From Arion vulgaris (Eukaryota; Mollusca; Gastropoda; Stylommatophora; Arionidae), in contig CM036758.1 of assembly GCA_020796225.1 (NCBI GenBank), positions 62,650,774 through 62,714,773 of the forward strand: a stretch of DNA of 64,000 nt, written 5' to 3'. Made by a program: the position numbers and the translations under genes. Positions within the stretch are counted from its first letter, which is position 1. Each line of letters starts with the position of its first letter. The notes below the pieces were generated by a model that saw only the letters and a program-made list of their open reading frames with translations, had not been told where the DNA came from and made no database searches. This document shows, in pieces, positions 11,940 through 23,772 of this stretch.

Positions 11940-12085
11940 TAGTATGGCCTTTTTCGTCTTTACAGACGGTCAATTGGCAATTGTTTTACTGTGACAACTT
12001 CTGAGTTTTCGCTTTTCTCTCTTGTCGTTCAGCTCGTCCAAATAGTTGTTCAAATCCTGTGTTTGTCTATTTGTTTTTTTCGAAA
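11940..12085 (-). mobile_element. LINE 3' end (family of 58735-59515)
   Basis: On the minus strand it reads ELNDKREKRKLRS..., then the 3' UTR hairpin CGTCT-GTAA-AGACG at 11957-11970. It matches the 3' end at 59430-59515. Confidence 0.6.
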
Positions 12086-12194
12086 GCTCTCAATATGTCC
12101 ATAGACTGTTTATTTGTTGATCGTATTCTTTGCTTCCGTTGCTTCCTCTGGGGTTCTTGCAAAAAAACTCCTTATTTGCATCATTGATGTACAT

Positions 12195-12642
12195 CAGCGT
12201 TTCCCAAAGTGGGCGGTACCGCCCCAGTGGCGCTGAAGCGTTCTAGGGGGCGATAGTTTGTTCATAAGAATTTGGGGCGCTCAGGCGTTTAGGGTCGGTG
12301 GCTCCTTAAAGAAGAAATTAATAATAAATATTTAAAAATAAATAATTATCGTGATTTTGCGATTGAATAATCATTAAAAATTCGAATTCTGCATTTTAAT
12401 TCATCTTATGACCCGTCTTACACGATCCATTTTTTCCCAGCAATTTTCGATTTCATGTATATAATCATTTGAAAATTGACCATGTGTTACAGAAATATAT
12501 ATCAATTTTCTACGTCAAAGAGAAAATAGAGCATGTATATATGTGGGAGGGGGCGTTGGCAAACTGTTATAATGTGGAGGGGCGTTGCAAACGTTATGTT
12601 ATGCAAAGTGGGCGGTGGGCCGCAAAAGTTTGGGAATCTATG
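12195..12642 (+). mobile_element. hAT-like MITE family B, copy 2
   Basis: It starts CAGCGTTTCCCAAAGTGGGC with the palindrome GGGCGGTACCGCCC and ends GTTTGGGAATCTATG. The flanks are an identical 8-bp ATGTACAT. Confidence 0.85.
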
Positions 12643-12884
12643 ATGTACATCATTAAAAAACAAAGATGGAGGTCGATTAGTCATTTATGTTGTATACCAG
12701 TAAGGGTATGGACTTGGATAGGTCCTTGATTGACAGCTTGTTGTGTTTATGCCTAGTACATTCAAGTCTCCGTTGTTGACGTCCTTGTGTGGAAGATAGA
12801 GCAGTATCACAGCAGTTCTTTTGTCCTACACCAACCCTCATTACACGATTTCAGCGTGTAGTCGGCTATAACCCATTCGATACA

Positions 12885-13035
12885 TGTGATCACTTATCAG
12901 TTATATGAGAACTATTATTATAGCGCTCCAGGCATGACCATATGTGCTTCGGTCCCCGTCTCCGTACATTCAACTATGACCATTAGCACAGCACGCCAGA
13001 ACAATGTTGATTAACGAAGCTTTTCGCCTCCGCTC
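12885..13035 (-). mobile_element. possible LINE RNase H tail remnant
   Basis: It weakly matches the 3' tail seen at 27870-27920 (TGGTCATGCCTGGAGCGCTA on the minus strand). It is strongly decayed. Confidence 0.35.
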
Positions 13036-13039
13036 CACG

Positions 13040-13534
13040 GAACTGATATGGGTAAAGTGAAAGGCAATACAGGCACAGATTGGAACCAGCAGCGCTCGTA
13101 GCGATGCATATGAAATGTTTACATATGAAACGGTGTATTTCTATTTATAGAATGAATAACATGTTATATAGAGGAGAGTCTAGCCACAGCCAACTATAGA
13201 GAACTAGGCCAGAAAACTAACCCGGTATTCCCTGACCTAGATCAGAAAAGGGGGCTGAAAATTACAGATGTTTGATAGAACATTGCACGCTTTTTAGGAA
13301 TTTTACTCAATTCTGTGAGTCTATGGTTATTTATTGGTGAAAATATTAATAATATTGATATTTCTTATTGTTAAACTTAATTTGTTGGATAATATAACTT
13401 CAATTTAGTATTTTGTGTTGATTTTAACATGAATTCCTCTATATACACCAATACTGGAATGCGAAGTCACGTGGTGTAGTTGTGGTCTGATTTCCATAAT
13501 TCTTTCCTGAGTTCGAAGGTCGGTAAGTTTATAA
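13040..13534. other. intron sequence, nothing recognised
   Basis: AT-rich cyclase intron 2 sequence. An AATACTGGAATGCGA(A/G)GTCAC motif at 13453 recurs at 15131, hinting at an unrecognised repeat. Confidence 0.4.
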
Positions 13535-13775
13535 TTGGCTCTGGTCTAACCGAATGGATTAGAGCGCGGCTCCTAGGTGGACCCGTGTTTAATTCACGGT
13601 AAGGCCAAGGATGTTATTCTATTGTGGGCGTAAATGACAAATAATAACCTGAACAGCTTCGGGACGATTGCACTAGCCATGCGGCCATTAAATTCCCCAG
13701 ACTCACGTCCCACATGTCCTACACCGCCTTAAAAAGCGGCACTACAGGCATTAACGACAGTCTTTTAATTTGTTA
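13535..13775 (+). mobile_element. tRNA-derived SINE, family S7, copy 1
   Basis: The head TCTAACCGAATGGATTAGAG plus GTGTTTAATTCACGG is tRNA-like. The body ends ACGACAGTCTTTTAATTTG. It lies about 65 bp before cyclase exon C. Confidence 0.7.
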
Positions 13776-13841
13776 AAATATTTTGTTAATTTTTTTTTTT
13801 TTTAATTACTAGCATGGGTAGTTTTATTTTTTATATTTTAG

Positions 13842-13964
13842 AAATACGCACTCTCACTGGCTAACCAAACGCACGAGCTAAATAAAGAGAGAAAAAGAGC
13901 AGAGTCTTTGTTATATCAGATGCTACCCCAGCAGGTAGCACAACAGCTGAAAGAAAATAATACG
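13842..13964 (+). CDS. guanylate cyclase exon C: dimerisation linker
   Basis: This exon is exactly 41 codons, phase 0 on both sides. It encodes a charged helix (HELNKERKRAESLLYQMLP) ending QQVAQQLKENNT. This is the signalling-helix/linker found just before the catalytic domain of membrane guanylate cyclases; the LLYQMLP motif is characteristic. The acceptor is TATATTTTAG and the donor GTAAGT. Its direct link to the membrane exon shows that the kinase-homology domain is absent. Confidence 0.9.
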
Positions 13965-14156
13965 GTAAGTTTGGTCCACATGTTGATGATAGTTAATCTT
14001 GATTAACTTCTTGTTTATTATTCTGTTTTCTATGACAACTTCTTGTTCTTTTTTTTTTTTTGTTGGTGAATACCATAATCTTTCACTATGAAACCGTCTT
14101 TCTATAGATCTTCTACTCATAATATAGTCAGTTTGTTTATTTGTTCTCATGATTTT

Positions 14157-14162
<6 letters not shown>

Positions 14163-14189
<27 letters not shown>

Positions 14190-14190
14190 A
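14163..14190. repeat. TA microsatellite
   Basis: It replaces the 5' terminus of MITE family B copy 3. Confidence 0.9.
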
Positions 14191-14771
14191 GTGGGCGTAC
14201 CGCCTCCAGGGGCGCTGAAGCGTTCTAGGGGGCGATAGTGGGTTGAGAAGAATTGGGGATTGGGGGTGTTCAGGCGATTAGAGGCCGATGGCTCCTTAAT
14301 GAAGAAATGAATAATAAATATTTTAAAATAAATTATTTTCGTGATTTTGCGATTGAATAATCATTTAAAATTTGAATTCTGCATTTAAATTAATCTTATG
14401 TCCGTCTTACCCTATCAATTTTTCATCAATTTTTATTTCATGCTTATAATCATTTGAAAATTGACCATGTATGACAGAAATATATTTCAATTTTTCTATG
14501 TCACAGAGAAAATAGACCATGTTATGTTATGTTATGTTATGCGATCGACGTCACGGCACATTGGGCATTCCCATGCATGCTCTGTCCTCCGCTGCAGCAG
14601 CAATCCTAAAGTCCATTTGCTCACCGTACCCATGAGAAGTTGATTACTCATGAAAATAGACCATGTATATATGTGTGTGGGCGGGGGCGATGGCAAACTG
14701 TTATAATATGGAGGGGCGTCACAAAGTTTATGTTGTGCAAAGTGGGCGGTGGGCTAAAAAGGGAATCTATG
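14191..14771 (+). mobile_element. hAT-like MITE family B, copy 3 (5' truncated, with insertion)
   Basis: It starts inside the GTGGGCG palindrome after a TA microsatellite and ends GGGAATCTATG. A foreign segment of about 130 bp (14520-14655, starting with TTATG repeats) lies inside. Confidence 0.65.
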
Positions 14772-14922
14772 GTGTAGCCATTTAACCACAAAGAGCCCTA
14801 TCGTACAGCTTGTCTGTGAAAGCCCTACTGTAGAGCCCTACAATGTTATTGCATTTTATCAATCTATTTGCTCATTGCGAGATTATTTGCAAGCCAATAC
14901 ACGTACAAATATACATACACAT

Positions 14923-15127
14923 TGCCCGCCTGCCCAGCGTGTTCGTAGCGCGTTGGATGACGGGTGACAAACCCTGTGTGTGCGGTTTAATTCCGCGGGT
15001 TGACAGACAAGTCACAGGTTCTCCAGATTTACGGTGTTCGTGGCACCGAAACGAAGGATTACGATGTCCATGGCACCGAGCCGAATAGCTGAAAGCTCAA
15101 GTGCTTCTGGACCAGGAAAAAAAATAC
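14923..15127 (+). mobile_element. SINE S1, copy 2
   Basis: It carries TGCCCAGCGTGTTCGTAGCG, then GGTTTAATTCCGCGGG, ending in a run of A. It is in intron 3 of the cyclase gene. Confidence 0.8.
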
Positions 15128-15254
15128 AACAATACTGGAATGCGAGGTCACATTGTGGTCTGATTTCCGATAATTTTTATCTGAGTCGGCCAGCCGTATG
15201 TTATCGGAGGCAGCTATCATCCGTACAGCTTGTCTGTGAAAGATCATACGTATG

Positions 15255-15378
15255 TTGCGGCCAAATGCTATCACTAACCAAGAACTGCTTGCATAGTGTC
15301 AACAAGAGAATATGAGCACCCTTATCTAAAAGTGACAGTGGAGATGGATCGGACCTATGATACGCATACAGACTAACC
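15255..15378 (+). mobile_element. LINE 3' fragment, same family as 1047-4327
   Basis: It matches the 3990-4105 part of the larger element (NQELLA..QQEYE, then GDGDGSDL after frame decay). It is inside intron 3 of the cyclase gene. Confidence 0.6.
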
Positions 15379-15497
15379 TTTATTTCTACCGTATAGTCTA
15401 TCTATATATATCTAGGAGGGGGGGATTAGTAAGTTACCAAACTTCCCAATTCCATTTTATTTCTCTTCAGTGTTATTGTTTACACTTGTCTCGCTTA

Positions 15498-15789
15498 CAT
15501 ATGTGTGTATGCATGTATATGTGTATGCATGTATGTGTATGCATGTATGTGTGTATGCATGTTGTCTCGTTTACATATGTGTGTATGCATGTATGTGTAT
15601 GCATGTATGTGTGTATGCATGTATGTGTGTATGCATGTATGTGTGTATGCATGTATGTGTGTATGCATGTATGTGTGTATGCATGTATGTGTGTATGCAT
15701 GTATGTGTGTATGCATGTATGTGTGTATGCATGTATGTGTGTATGCATGTTGTCTCGTTTACATATGTGTGTATGCATGTATGTATGTC
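15498..15789. repeat. 16-bp TGTATGCATG array
   Basis: Mostly GTGTGTATGCATGTAT units with TTGTCTCG spacers at 15484, 15562 and 15750. It is open in many frames on both strands and not coding. Confidence 0.95.
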
Positions 15790-15845
15790 TTTTATAATTA
15801 CTTCAAATGTCTCCACCTACAACATCACTACTTGCATACATCATT

Positions 15846-16190
15846 GTAAACAACATTATAAACAGCATTATAAACAGCATTATAAACAGCATTATAAACA
15901 GCATTATAAACAGCATTATAAACAGCATTATAAATATCATTGTAAATATCATTGGAAACAGCATTATAAACAGCGTTATAAACAGCGTTATAAACAACAT
16001 TATAAACAGCATTATAAACAGTATTATAAACAACATTATAAACATTATTGTAAACATCATTATAAACAGCATTATAAACAGCATTATAAACAACACTATA
16101 AACAGCATTGTAAACATAATTGGAAGCAGCATAACAAACAGCATTGTAAACAGCATTGTAAACATTATTGTAAAAAGCATTATAAACCGC
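15846..16190. repeat. 12-bp minisatellite, about 29 copies
   Basis: The unit is AAACAGCATTAT with AACATTAT and TCATTGT variants. It ends about 20 bp before cyclase exon D. Confidence 0.95.
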
Positions 16191-16212
16191 ATTGATTACA
16201 CGGTCCATATAG

Positions 16213-16408
16213 GTACCAGCCGAGAGTTTTGAAGATGTAACAATATTTTTCTCCGATATTGTTGGATTCACCACAATCGCTGCTTCATGTTCGCCCATGG
16301 AGGTTGTCAACCTACTTAATGCTCTCTACTCATGTTTCGATGCTCGTCTCGAACTCTATGACGTTTACAAAGTGGAGACAATTGGTGACGCTTATATGGT
16401 TTCTTCAG
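16213..16408 (+). CDS. guanylate cyclase exon D: catalytic core, first half
   Basis: The exon encodes [20 protein letters not shown], then [15 protein letters not shown], then [18 protein letters not shown]. The Asp of FSDIVGFT and the Asp of TIGDAYM are the two metal-binding aspartates of class III cyclases. The Glu of KVETIGD is the residue that selects guanine over adenine. All are intact. The acceptor lies about 17 bp after a 12-bp tandem array. The donor is GTAAGT, phase 1. Confidence 0.95.
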
Positions 16409-16611
16409 GTAAGTCAGATTATGTCCCTTTTATTAAAAAAAACAAAGTAGACGGGGTACTATTTGCTTAAAGAAAGAGTTAAAAGAGGGAGAGGTAAGGG
16501 ACAAAGAAAACAAGAGTACACTTTTATTGCAACATGATGGCAACATAAATTTAAAAACAAATTGGTGGCGTATTTAAAACTACTACTTCTGTAAGAGTAC
16601 TTAGAATATTA

Positions 16612-16745
16612 TGCGCCCGAATGGTTACAGGGACCCAAATTGGAGTATAAAGAATAGAACCATTGTTACCTGCCACGCATGTCGTAAGAGGCGATTAAAG
16701 AGGTTGGGAGTCGGTAAAAAACACTAGATGGCTACAGAACGGAGA
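16612..16745 (+). mobile_element. SINE family S5, 5' fragment
   Basis: It carries CGCCCGAATGGTTACAGGGA, then ACCTGCCACGCATGTCGTAA. It breaks off after the central block. Confidence 0.6.
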
Positions 16746-16779
16746 GCGAACCGATTAAACGCTGGCTGAAACCGGACAC

Positions 16780-17260
16780 ATCGCCGAAGGATAAGCACAG
16801 AGTTTCAAATGGTGCTGAAGATGTGATGTAAAACACACGAATGCTAAGACTGCATGAATCAGATTTCCACATGAACAGAATTTATGGGAAGTCTGGTACA
16901 TCGGTCTGGGCGGTGATCGCAAGAGAATATCATGGACAGAGAAAATAATAAATGCTTCTGTTCTGCAACAGCTTGATATTAAAGAGAGTTGGCTATTAAA
17001 GAGTTTAAAATCAAAGAAAATTAAATATTTCGGATACATCAAACGACATGAGGGCCTAGAGAAAATAATTGCCGAGGAAATGATGCCTGGAAGAAGAATG
17101 ACAAGAAGACCTAGAAGACGATGGGTGCAAGATGTCATTGACGATCTGAGAATGACTGCTGGTGTAGCCGTTCAACTTGCACATAACAGAGAGATTATCA
17201 GGACTCCTGTCATGGGAGTCGGTTTCCGGAATTGACAAGCTAGTTGATGATGATGACTAC
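16780..17260 (+). mobile_element. LINE 3' fragment
   Basis: Broken frames read KIKKIKYFGYIKRHEGLEKI, then EMMPGRRMTRRPRRRWVQDV and IDDLRMTAG. It is about 90 percent like the 25967-26140 copy by eye. It lies in intron 4 of the cyclase gene. Confidence 0.7.
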
Positions 17261-18039
17261 TGTAAGACTTACAGCTCAAATACTATAGTGAGTTTTTCAA
17301 AAAGGTCGGTCGACGATTGACCTCAAATATCTCCATATTTCTTGCATTGATGAACATGATTTTTTGCATGTGGTGTTGTATTTCTGATGTCCTAAAGATT
17401 TTATAAAATTCAATGTTACAGATAGTATACTTTTCTTGCAACAACGAATTTCTTTAAACTAGTAATTATTTGATGCTGGAAGAAAATAATTTACCGTAAA
17501 TTAAGAATTACCAAATAACGGATATTGTATAACTCATATAATCACAATATAGATGAGACTGTAGTGAAACTATTTGATTGGCGAAACATGTAATCACAAA
17601 GTACTGTAGTTTTACAAATTACAAAAACAACGACAAAATGCAGCAACGTTTCGACCAACAAGGCCTCTATCAAGCAAACGAACAACAGGAGTGACAAATC
17701 ATATACGGTGTGTACTCACTTATTCTGAGTTCGATGAGTCTAACATATTGATGACTACTCTCGGCTGCACGAGCGACAGTCCATCGTTTTCCCAATAGTC
17801 ATTTACCTCCTTTAAGACATGGTCTTCACATTTGTATCAATAATCTCTATCTACCTTCGACAGGGTGGCATATGCTAGTTCTTTCAAATTGCATAGTTTG
17901 AAAGTTTTATTTTCATCCTTTACCTGTCCTTTACCTTTGGCCCAAACATGGTGTTTGCAAATCGGGAAAACTAACATGAAATTCGTTCAGGAATATGCAA
18001 TCGAAATTTCTCACATATATGAAGGAGTAATACTTCTCA
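17260..18039. other. intron 4 sequence, mostly unrecognised
   Basis: Apart from the TCGAAACG repeat copy (17540-17720), no feature is visible. Confidence 0.4.
17540..17720 (-). repeat. TCGAAACGTTGC repeat, copy near 17.6 kb
   Basis: On the minus strand it contains GCTTGATAGAGGCC, then GGTCGAAACGTTGC and a shared flank (TTTACAAATTACAAAAACAA on the plus strand). It matches the copy at 58360-58530 over about 170 bp. Confidence 0.55.
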
Positions 18040-18295
18040 TTGGTTGCGTCTGTGGCTTAGGGGATATTGACTCGGTCTATTAACCCCGATGTTCTGAGTT
18101 TGAATCACGCTGCGGATAATTTGGTTGCAAATTGTTTCGCGTGAATTTTATAAAGGACGATGGCACCACCCGTTCAGAAAGCAAGGGTAAACTACTGAAC
18201 GTAATAATACCTAGAAAAATCACAAACAGCGTTAAAAAGCTGGGGTTAATTCACAAAGTCCTGTAAAGGATATGCAATTAACTTAACTTTTAACA
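18040..18295 (+). mobile_element. tRNA-derived SINE, family S8, copy 1
   Basis: The head GTCTGTGGCTTAGGGGATA plus GAGTTTGAATCACGC is tRNA-like. Its tail carries CCTGTAAAGGATATGCAATT. Confidence 0.6.
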
Positions 18296-18394
18296 ACGGC
18301 ACATCGACAGTAAAAATACAATATATTTTTCATGCTATTGAGCTCACTATCAGCCGTCTTGTCTTTCTACATGTGTCGTGAAGCGCCGTGGGGA

Positions 18395-18765
18395 GTTCCA
18401 GTTTTCTATCCTGTGTCCGGTGTGTCGCATCCGTAGTTGTTAGTCCTTGATGTTGCAGGATATATGTGATATTCTCTATCCAAATGGCTCTTGGTCTTCC
18501 TCAGCTCTGCGTCCGGATTGCCGATTGTTATAGGCGCAAGATTGTTATGGTAGTAGATCTGGTTTCATTCTCATTAGGTGATCGAACCATTTTATTTGTT
18601 CTCTTCTAATATGTTGAATACATGGTGTGATTTCTACAACATTTCTATTTGTTCTCATTTCTCAATCTAACCCGTCTTATAACATTAACGACTGTTCTTA
18701 AACATTTCATTTCACAAGTTGTGATCTTTCTCGTTTGGGATTTAGTTAGGGAACATGTTTGACAT
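18395..18765 (-). mobile_element. LINE 3' fragment
   Basis: On the minus strand the sequence resembles the KR...NKWFDHLMRMKPD...GRPRAIWI region of RTE-like tails, followed directly on the plus side by the CAT array. Confidence 0.5.
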
Positions 18766-18825
18766 TGGCCATTGCCCAAGCTTAACTTCAACTTTCAGTC
18801 AAGCGGTTTTTTATTGTTTCAACAT

Positions 18826-18902
18826 GATCATTATCATCATCATATTAATCATCATCATCCTAATCACCATCATCATCATCGTCATTATCATCTTCGTCGT
18901 CG

Positions 18903-18979
<77 letters not shown>

Positions 18980-19098
18980 ATCACCATCATCATCATCATT
19001 ATCATCTTCGTCGTCGTCGTCATAATCATCATCATCATCATCATCATCATCCACGTCATCATCATCATCATCATCGTTATCATCATCATTATCGTTAT

Positions 19099-19163
<65 letters not shown>

Positions 19164-19166
19164 ACG

Positions 19167-19198
<32 letters not shown>

Positions 19199-19376
19199 AT
19201 CACCATCATCATCATCATTATCATCTTCGTCGTCGTCGTCATCATCATCATCATCATCATCATCATCAACGTCATCATCATCATCGTTATCATCATCATC
19301 ATCAACGTCATCATCATCATCATCATCATCATCATCAACGTCATCATCATCATCGTTATCATCATCATCATCAACG

Positions 19377-19409
<33 letters not shown>

Positions 19410-19626
19410 ACTTCATCATCATCATCATCGTTATCATCATCATCATCGTTATCATCATCACCATCATCGTTATCATCATCGTTATCATCGTTATCATCAT
19501 CATCATCATCAACGTCATCATCATCATTATCATCATCAACGTCATCATCATCAACGTCATCATCATCATCATCATCGTCATCATCATCAACGTCATCATC
19601 ATCATCATCATCATCATCCTAATCAC

Positions 19627-19657
<31 letters not shown>

Positions 19658-19809
19658 ATCACCATCATCATCATCATTATCATCTTCGTCGTCGTCATCA
19701 TCATCATCATCATCATCATCAGCGTCATCATCATCATCATCGTTATCATCATCATCATCGTTATCATCATCATCATCATCATCATCATCGTCATCATCAT
19801 CATCATCAA
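18826..19809. repeat. 1-kb CAT trinucleotide tract with nested blocks
   Basis: CAT runs are broken by recurring blocks such as CTAATCACCATCATC and TTCGTCGTCGTC, and by CAACGTCAT. The blocks recur in the same order, so segments of 150-250 bp were duplicated. Confidence 0.95.
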
Positions 19810-20135
19810 ATAGCTTGTCCTGAGCAGAATTTTGTCACGTTAACAGTTCTTCGGAATTTCTCTCTTTCATATGCTAGATGTCCTACCTCTGCAGCGGCCA
19901 TGCTCAAACCATCAGTTACATCTTGAATCCATCTTCTGCGTGGTCTTCCTCTTCTTCTCTTTGCTGGTATGCCTCCTTACATGATGGTCTTCTCCAGCCC
20001 TTCGTGTTTCTTTATATGTCCAAAATATTTTAATTTCTCATACTTATTTGAAGCTTCAGCCAGTTTGCTTTGATTTTGAGTTCTTTCTGGATAGATCTAT
20101 CTGTTCTCTTCTCTATCCAAGATATACGGTGGACT
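19805..20135 (-). mobile_element. LINE 3' fragment
   Basis: On the minus strand it encodes YFGHIKKHEGLEKTI, then RRRGRPRRRWIQDV and TDGLSMAAAEVGHLA. The plus-strand CAT array abuts its 3' end. Confidence 0.65.
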
Positions 20136-20228
20136 CTTCTGTAACATTTATATTAAAAAACACATATATGTTTTAACACTGACTTATTACATTTTTCTGC
20201 ATATGTGTATCCAAATGATATCTGCCTA

Positions 20229-20690
20229 ATGACAAAATGAATATAAATATACTGAAATAATGGGACAAACTGAATATAAATATACTGAAATAATGGGACA
20301 AACTGAATATAAATATACTGAAATAATGGGACAAACTGAATATAAATATACTGAAATAATGGGACAAAATGAATATAAATATAACTGAAATAATGAGACA
20401 AAATGAATATAAATATACTGAAATAATAGGACAAAATGAATATAAATATACTGAAATAATGGGACAAAATGAATATAAATTAAATTGAAATAATGGGACA
20501 AACTGAATATAAATTAAACTGAAATAATGGGACAAACTGAATATAAATTAAATTGAAATAATGGGACAAACTGAATATAAATATATTGAAATAATGGGAC
20601 AAAATGAATATAAATTAAACTGAAATAATGGGACAAACTGAATATAAATTAAATTGAAATAATATAGTAAACTGAACAGAAATATAACTG
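20229..20690. repeat. 33-bp minisatellite, about 14 copies
   Basis: The core is AATAATGGGACAAACTGAAT followed by ATAAATATACTGA or a TTAAATTGA variant. It ends about 50 bp before cyclase exon E. Confidence 0.95.
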
Positions 20691-20740
20691 AAATAACAAA
20701 TGAACAATATTGATGAATTTAGTTATTTTATACATTTCAG

Positions 20741-20878
20741 GTGTACCAAAGAGAAATGGCAGAAGACACGTAGCAGAGATAGCCACAATGGCTCTAGACT
20801 TGGCTCATCACGCCGGACACATAGACATCCCTCACATACCTGGGAAAAACATGAGTCTAAGAGCAGGTGTTCACACAG
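20741..20878 (+). CDS. guanylate cyclase exon E: catalytic core, middle
   Basis: The exon encodes GVPKRNGRRHVAEIATMAL, then DLAHHAG, and ends MSLRAGVHTG, the conserved IxxGIHTG-type strand of the cyclase fold. The acceptor is ATACATTTCAG and the donor GTAAGT; it is phase 1 at both ends. A 33-bp tandem array ends about 50 bp upstream. Confidence 0.95.
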
Positions 20879-20959
20879 GTAAGTTTTATTGATTATATTG
20901 AGCAATTTTAAGAAATTACAAGCAACAATACACTAAAATAGGCAACTTTTTTATAGAGT

Positions 20960-21115
20960 GGACATTCAGGGGACACCATCCAACTGCGTCGTTTCTGATA
21001 ACGAGATAGCGGACACATTAGCAAAGGTAGACGGCATGCTACCATAGACAGACAACAGTATGACATATTAGGAAGTGAAAGTGTGGATAAAAATGGCTTA
21101 CAAGAACAAATTCTT
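20960..21115 (+). mobile_element. LINE RNase H fragment (family of 28435-28925)
   Basis: It matches 28440-28600: the NEIADTLAKVDG.LP region, then KVWIKMAYKNK. It contains a stop. It is in intron 5 of the cyclase gene. Confidence 0.65.
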
Positions 21116-21334
21116 CTTCTTCTGCATTCTCACTAGATTGGGTTTTCTCAGATTCCCCAGATTTATCAGATTCTGATGCCTCAGATTATCAGCCACGCCA
21201 TACAGTTTGTCTTGGACGCTAGTGTAAGTGGGTCACCTCTTTCTTCTCAAGTTTGCATACTGGGGGCAGTTCTGTAAGATATAATTCCTATGATTTCTGC
21301 TTCCCCATTTGTGCCGACATCTTCCCGCAGTAAG

Positions 21335-21570
21335 TTTTAGCTACCCTCGTGATGGTAGGTCACTAGTTTCATGGACAGCATGATACAATCTTTACTAGAG
21401 GGAAAGTTGAGGGAAAGAGCAAGAGGAAGACCGAGAGATAAGTGGGAGGAAACTTTAAGAAATGGACAGGTTACAGTCTGGCAGTGTGCAACACCAAGGT
21501 GAAAGACAGAGGATGCTGGAGATTCATTGCAGCCAACCTTCGATGTGGAGACGGCACCTGATGATGATGA
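21335..21570 (+). mobile_element. LINE 3' fragment
   Basis: It reads KLRERARGRPRDKWEETLRN, then CWRFIAANLRCGDGT in a shifted frame. Both are typical LINE tails. Confidence 0.6.
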
Positions 21571-21911
21571 TGACTGACTTTTGAACATAATGACAAACCG
21601 GATGCAGTGTCCTATTTTTCTTTTAGTTATGTTGCAATGTCCTATATCGCTCATAGTTGTGTTGCAGTTTCCAATTTCTTTCATAGTTCTTTTGCAATGT
21701 CTACGTTATTTCATAGTTGCATTGCACTGTCTGAGTTCTCGTGTAGTAGTGTTGTAAAATAATATTATCGGCATGAAGTCCTTAGTACACTAAAACAACG
21801 GAAATTATAGTAACTAATGTACGTGATCTAAGCCTCTTATTTCTCCCATGTTAAAACTTCTATGTACTTGAGCACTTAATTTCAACCCACATACAGGTCC
21901 AGAGGAGGAGC

Positions 21912-22454
<543 letters not shown>

Positions 22455-22556
22455 TGATGGTATTATAAATAGGAATGGTATATACGAAATACTACTGGTA
22501 TGTTGGTATTTGAAATTATAAAATAACAAGGTAGAACTGGAGTTTATGTTTAATAT

Positions 22557-22720
22557 CAGTGGCGGCTCGTAATCATTTTTGTTGGTGGGGCCAGACAGAA
22601 ATTTTGGAAAAATCATGGTTTCGGTTAGGTTATATTTAAATGTATAAAATAATAATACACGTTAAATCTTATTTTTGGTGGGGCCCGGCCCCACTGAACC
22701 TTAATGACGAGCCGCCACTG
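22557..22720 (+). mobile_element. hAT-like MITE family A, copy 1
   Basis: It has terminal inverted repeats CAGTGGCGGCTCGT/ACGAGCCGCCACTG, a GGGCCCGGCCCC-rich inner part and 8-bp flanks TTTAATAT / CTTAATAT. Confidence 0.8.
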
Positions 22721-22744
22721 CTTAATATACGCAGTAAAACTAAT

Positions 22745-23013
22745 ATAACATGTTTATCCGTGTGGAGTCGGGGCTCGCAGAGGGAGTAAAGAATAGTACC
22801 ACTGCGACCTACAAGGCATGTCGTAAGAGGCGACTGATGTAGGGACCTAGGGAAGCTACCATAGTAAATAAAAAGCATCGAAGAAATCGGATATGCTGGC
22901 CTACTTGTAGGCGCACAACTGGCACAACGTAAAATCGCTCTTGGACTCCAATCACATACAAATCACACCGAGTGATTAACAAGTGGTCGGTACGGAACGT
23001 TTGAAGAAGAAGA
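22745..23013 (+). mobile_element. SINE S4, copy 2
   Basis: GCATGTCGTAAGAGGCGACT is present in full and the tail is GAAGAAGAAG. It is in intron 6 of the cyclase gene. Confidence 0.75.
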
Positions 23014-23095
23014 AGTGTCTAGCTATAGTGTCGCAATCTGCAAAAACTAATCTTTGTACATCTCTAAAATATTCCTCATATTGTATTTTATATTG

Positions 23096-23312
23096 TTAGA
23101 TGAGAACTGCTCAGATATAAAGATGTTTGCAAAGCCTCAATGAAAAACTTTTCTATAGGTCCCAGCACATGGGAAAAACTAGCTGATGACAGAGTTGTGT
23201 GGAAAGCCAAATTACGAAAGGGCGTAGAGTCTTTTGAGAAGAGACTTATATACGAGCTGAACGACAAGAAGAAAAGCAAAATTCAGAAGCTGTCACAGTA
23301 AAACACTTGCTA
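23096..23312 (+). mobile_element. LINE 3' fragment (family of 58735-59515)
   Basis: It reads LRYKDVCKASMKNFSIGPST after correcting decay, then ESFEKRLIYELNDKKKSKIQ. It keeps the empty site for the piggyBac-like MITE found in the 58735-59515 copy. Confidence 0.75.
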
Positions 23313-23344
23313 GATTTGTAGTGATAATGCTAACAATATTATTA

Positions 23345-23608
23345 TACAGGGTGTTCAACTTAAAAGCAGCCTGTGAATGGAGCTAATCTGGCATATATGT
23401 ACGAAAATGAGAAGGTTCAGTTATGACGTAGTATAGTTCAAGGTTGTGTGACGGTATGTAATTGTAGTGCGGGAAGGGGCGATGGAACAAATGTGACATA
23501 GAACGAGCTAGTCAGAACCGGTTTACATAGTAAATAGACACCACGCATTAGGTTAACTGGCAACTTTCGATTTGTCAATGGGGCTGCAATTATCTTGAAC
23601 ACCCTGTA
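23345..23608. mobile_element. mariner-like MITE, copy 2
   Basis: It has the same termini and TA flanks as copy 1. The right end has diverged (TTATCTTGAACACCCTG). It is in intron 6 of the cyclase gene. Confidence 0.8.
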
Positions 23609-23772
23609 GATGAGAACAAGGAGTTTTTGTCCTGTGTTTATCTATTTGTTTTTTCGGAATCTCTTGATACCTGTACACTGTTTATTTGTTGATCATATTT
23701 TACATTGTTGATCACCTTCTGTAACATCAATATGTAATATATGTCAACTGTGTGTGTGTTGTATACTTCTAG

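Noticed and set aside
15357..16310. Open frames of 100-240 codons on both strands over the CATG and AAACAGCATTAT arrays
   Set aside because: They consist only of 16- and 12-bp repeats and overlap the acceptor of cyclase exon D, which reads in its own frame.
18755..19926. Very long open frames of poly-Ile, poly-His and poly-Met across the CAT tract
   Set aside because: All frames of a stop-free trinucleotide are open. There is no start context, no splice signal and no non-repeat coding sequence attached.
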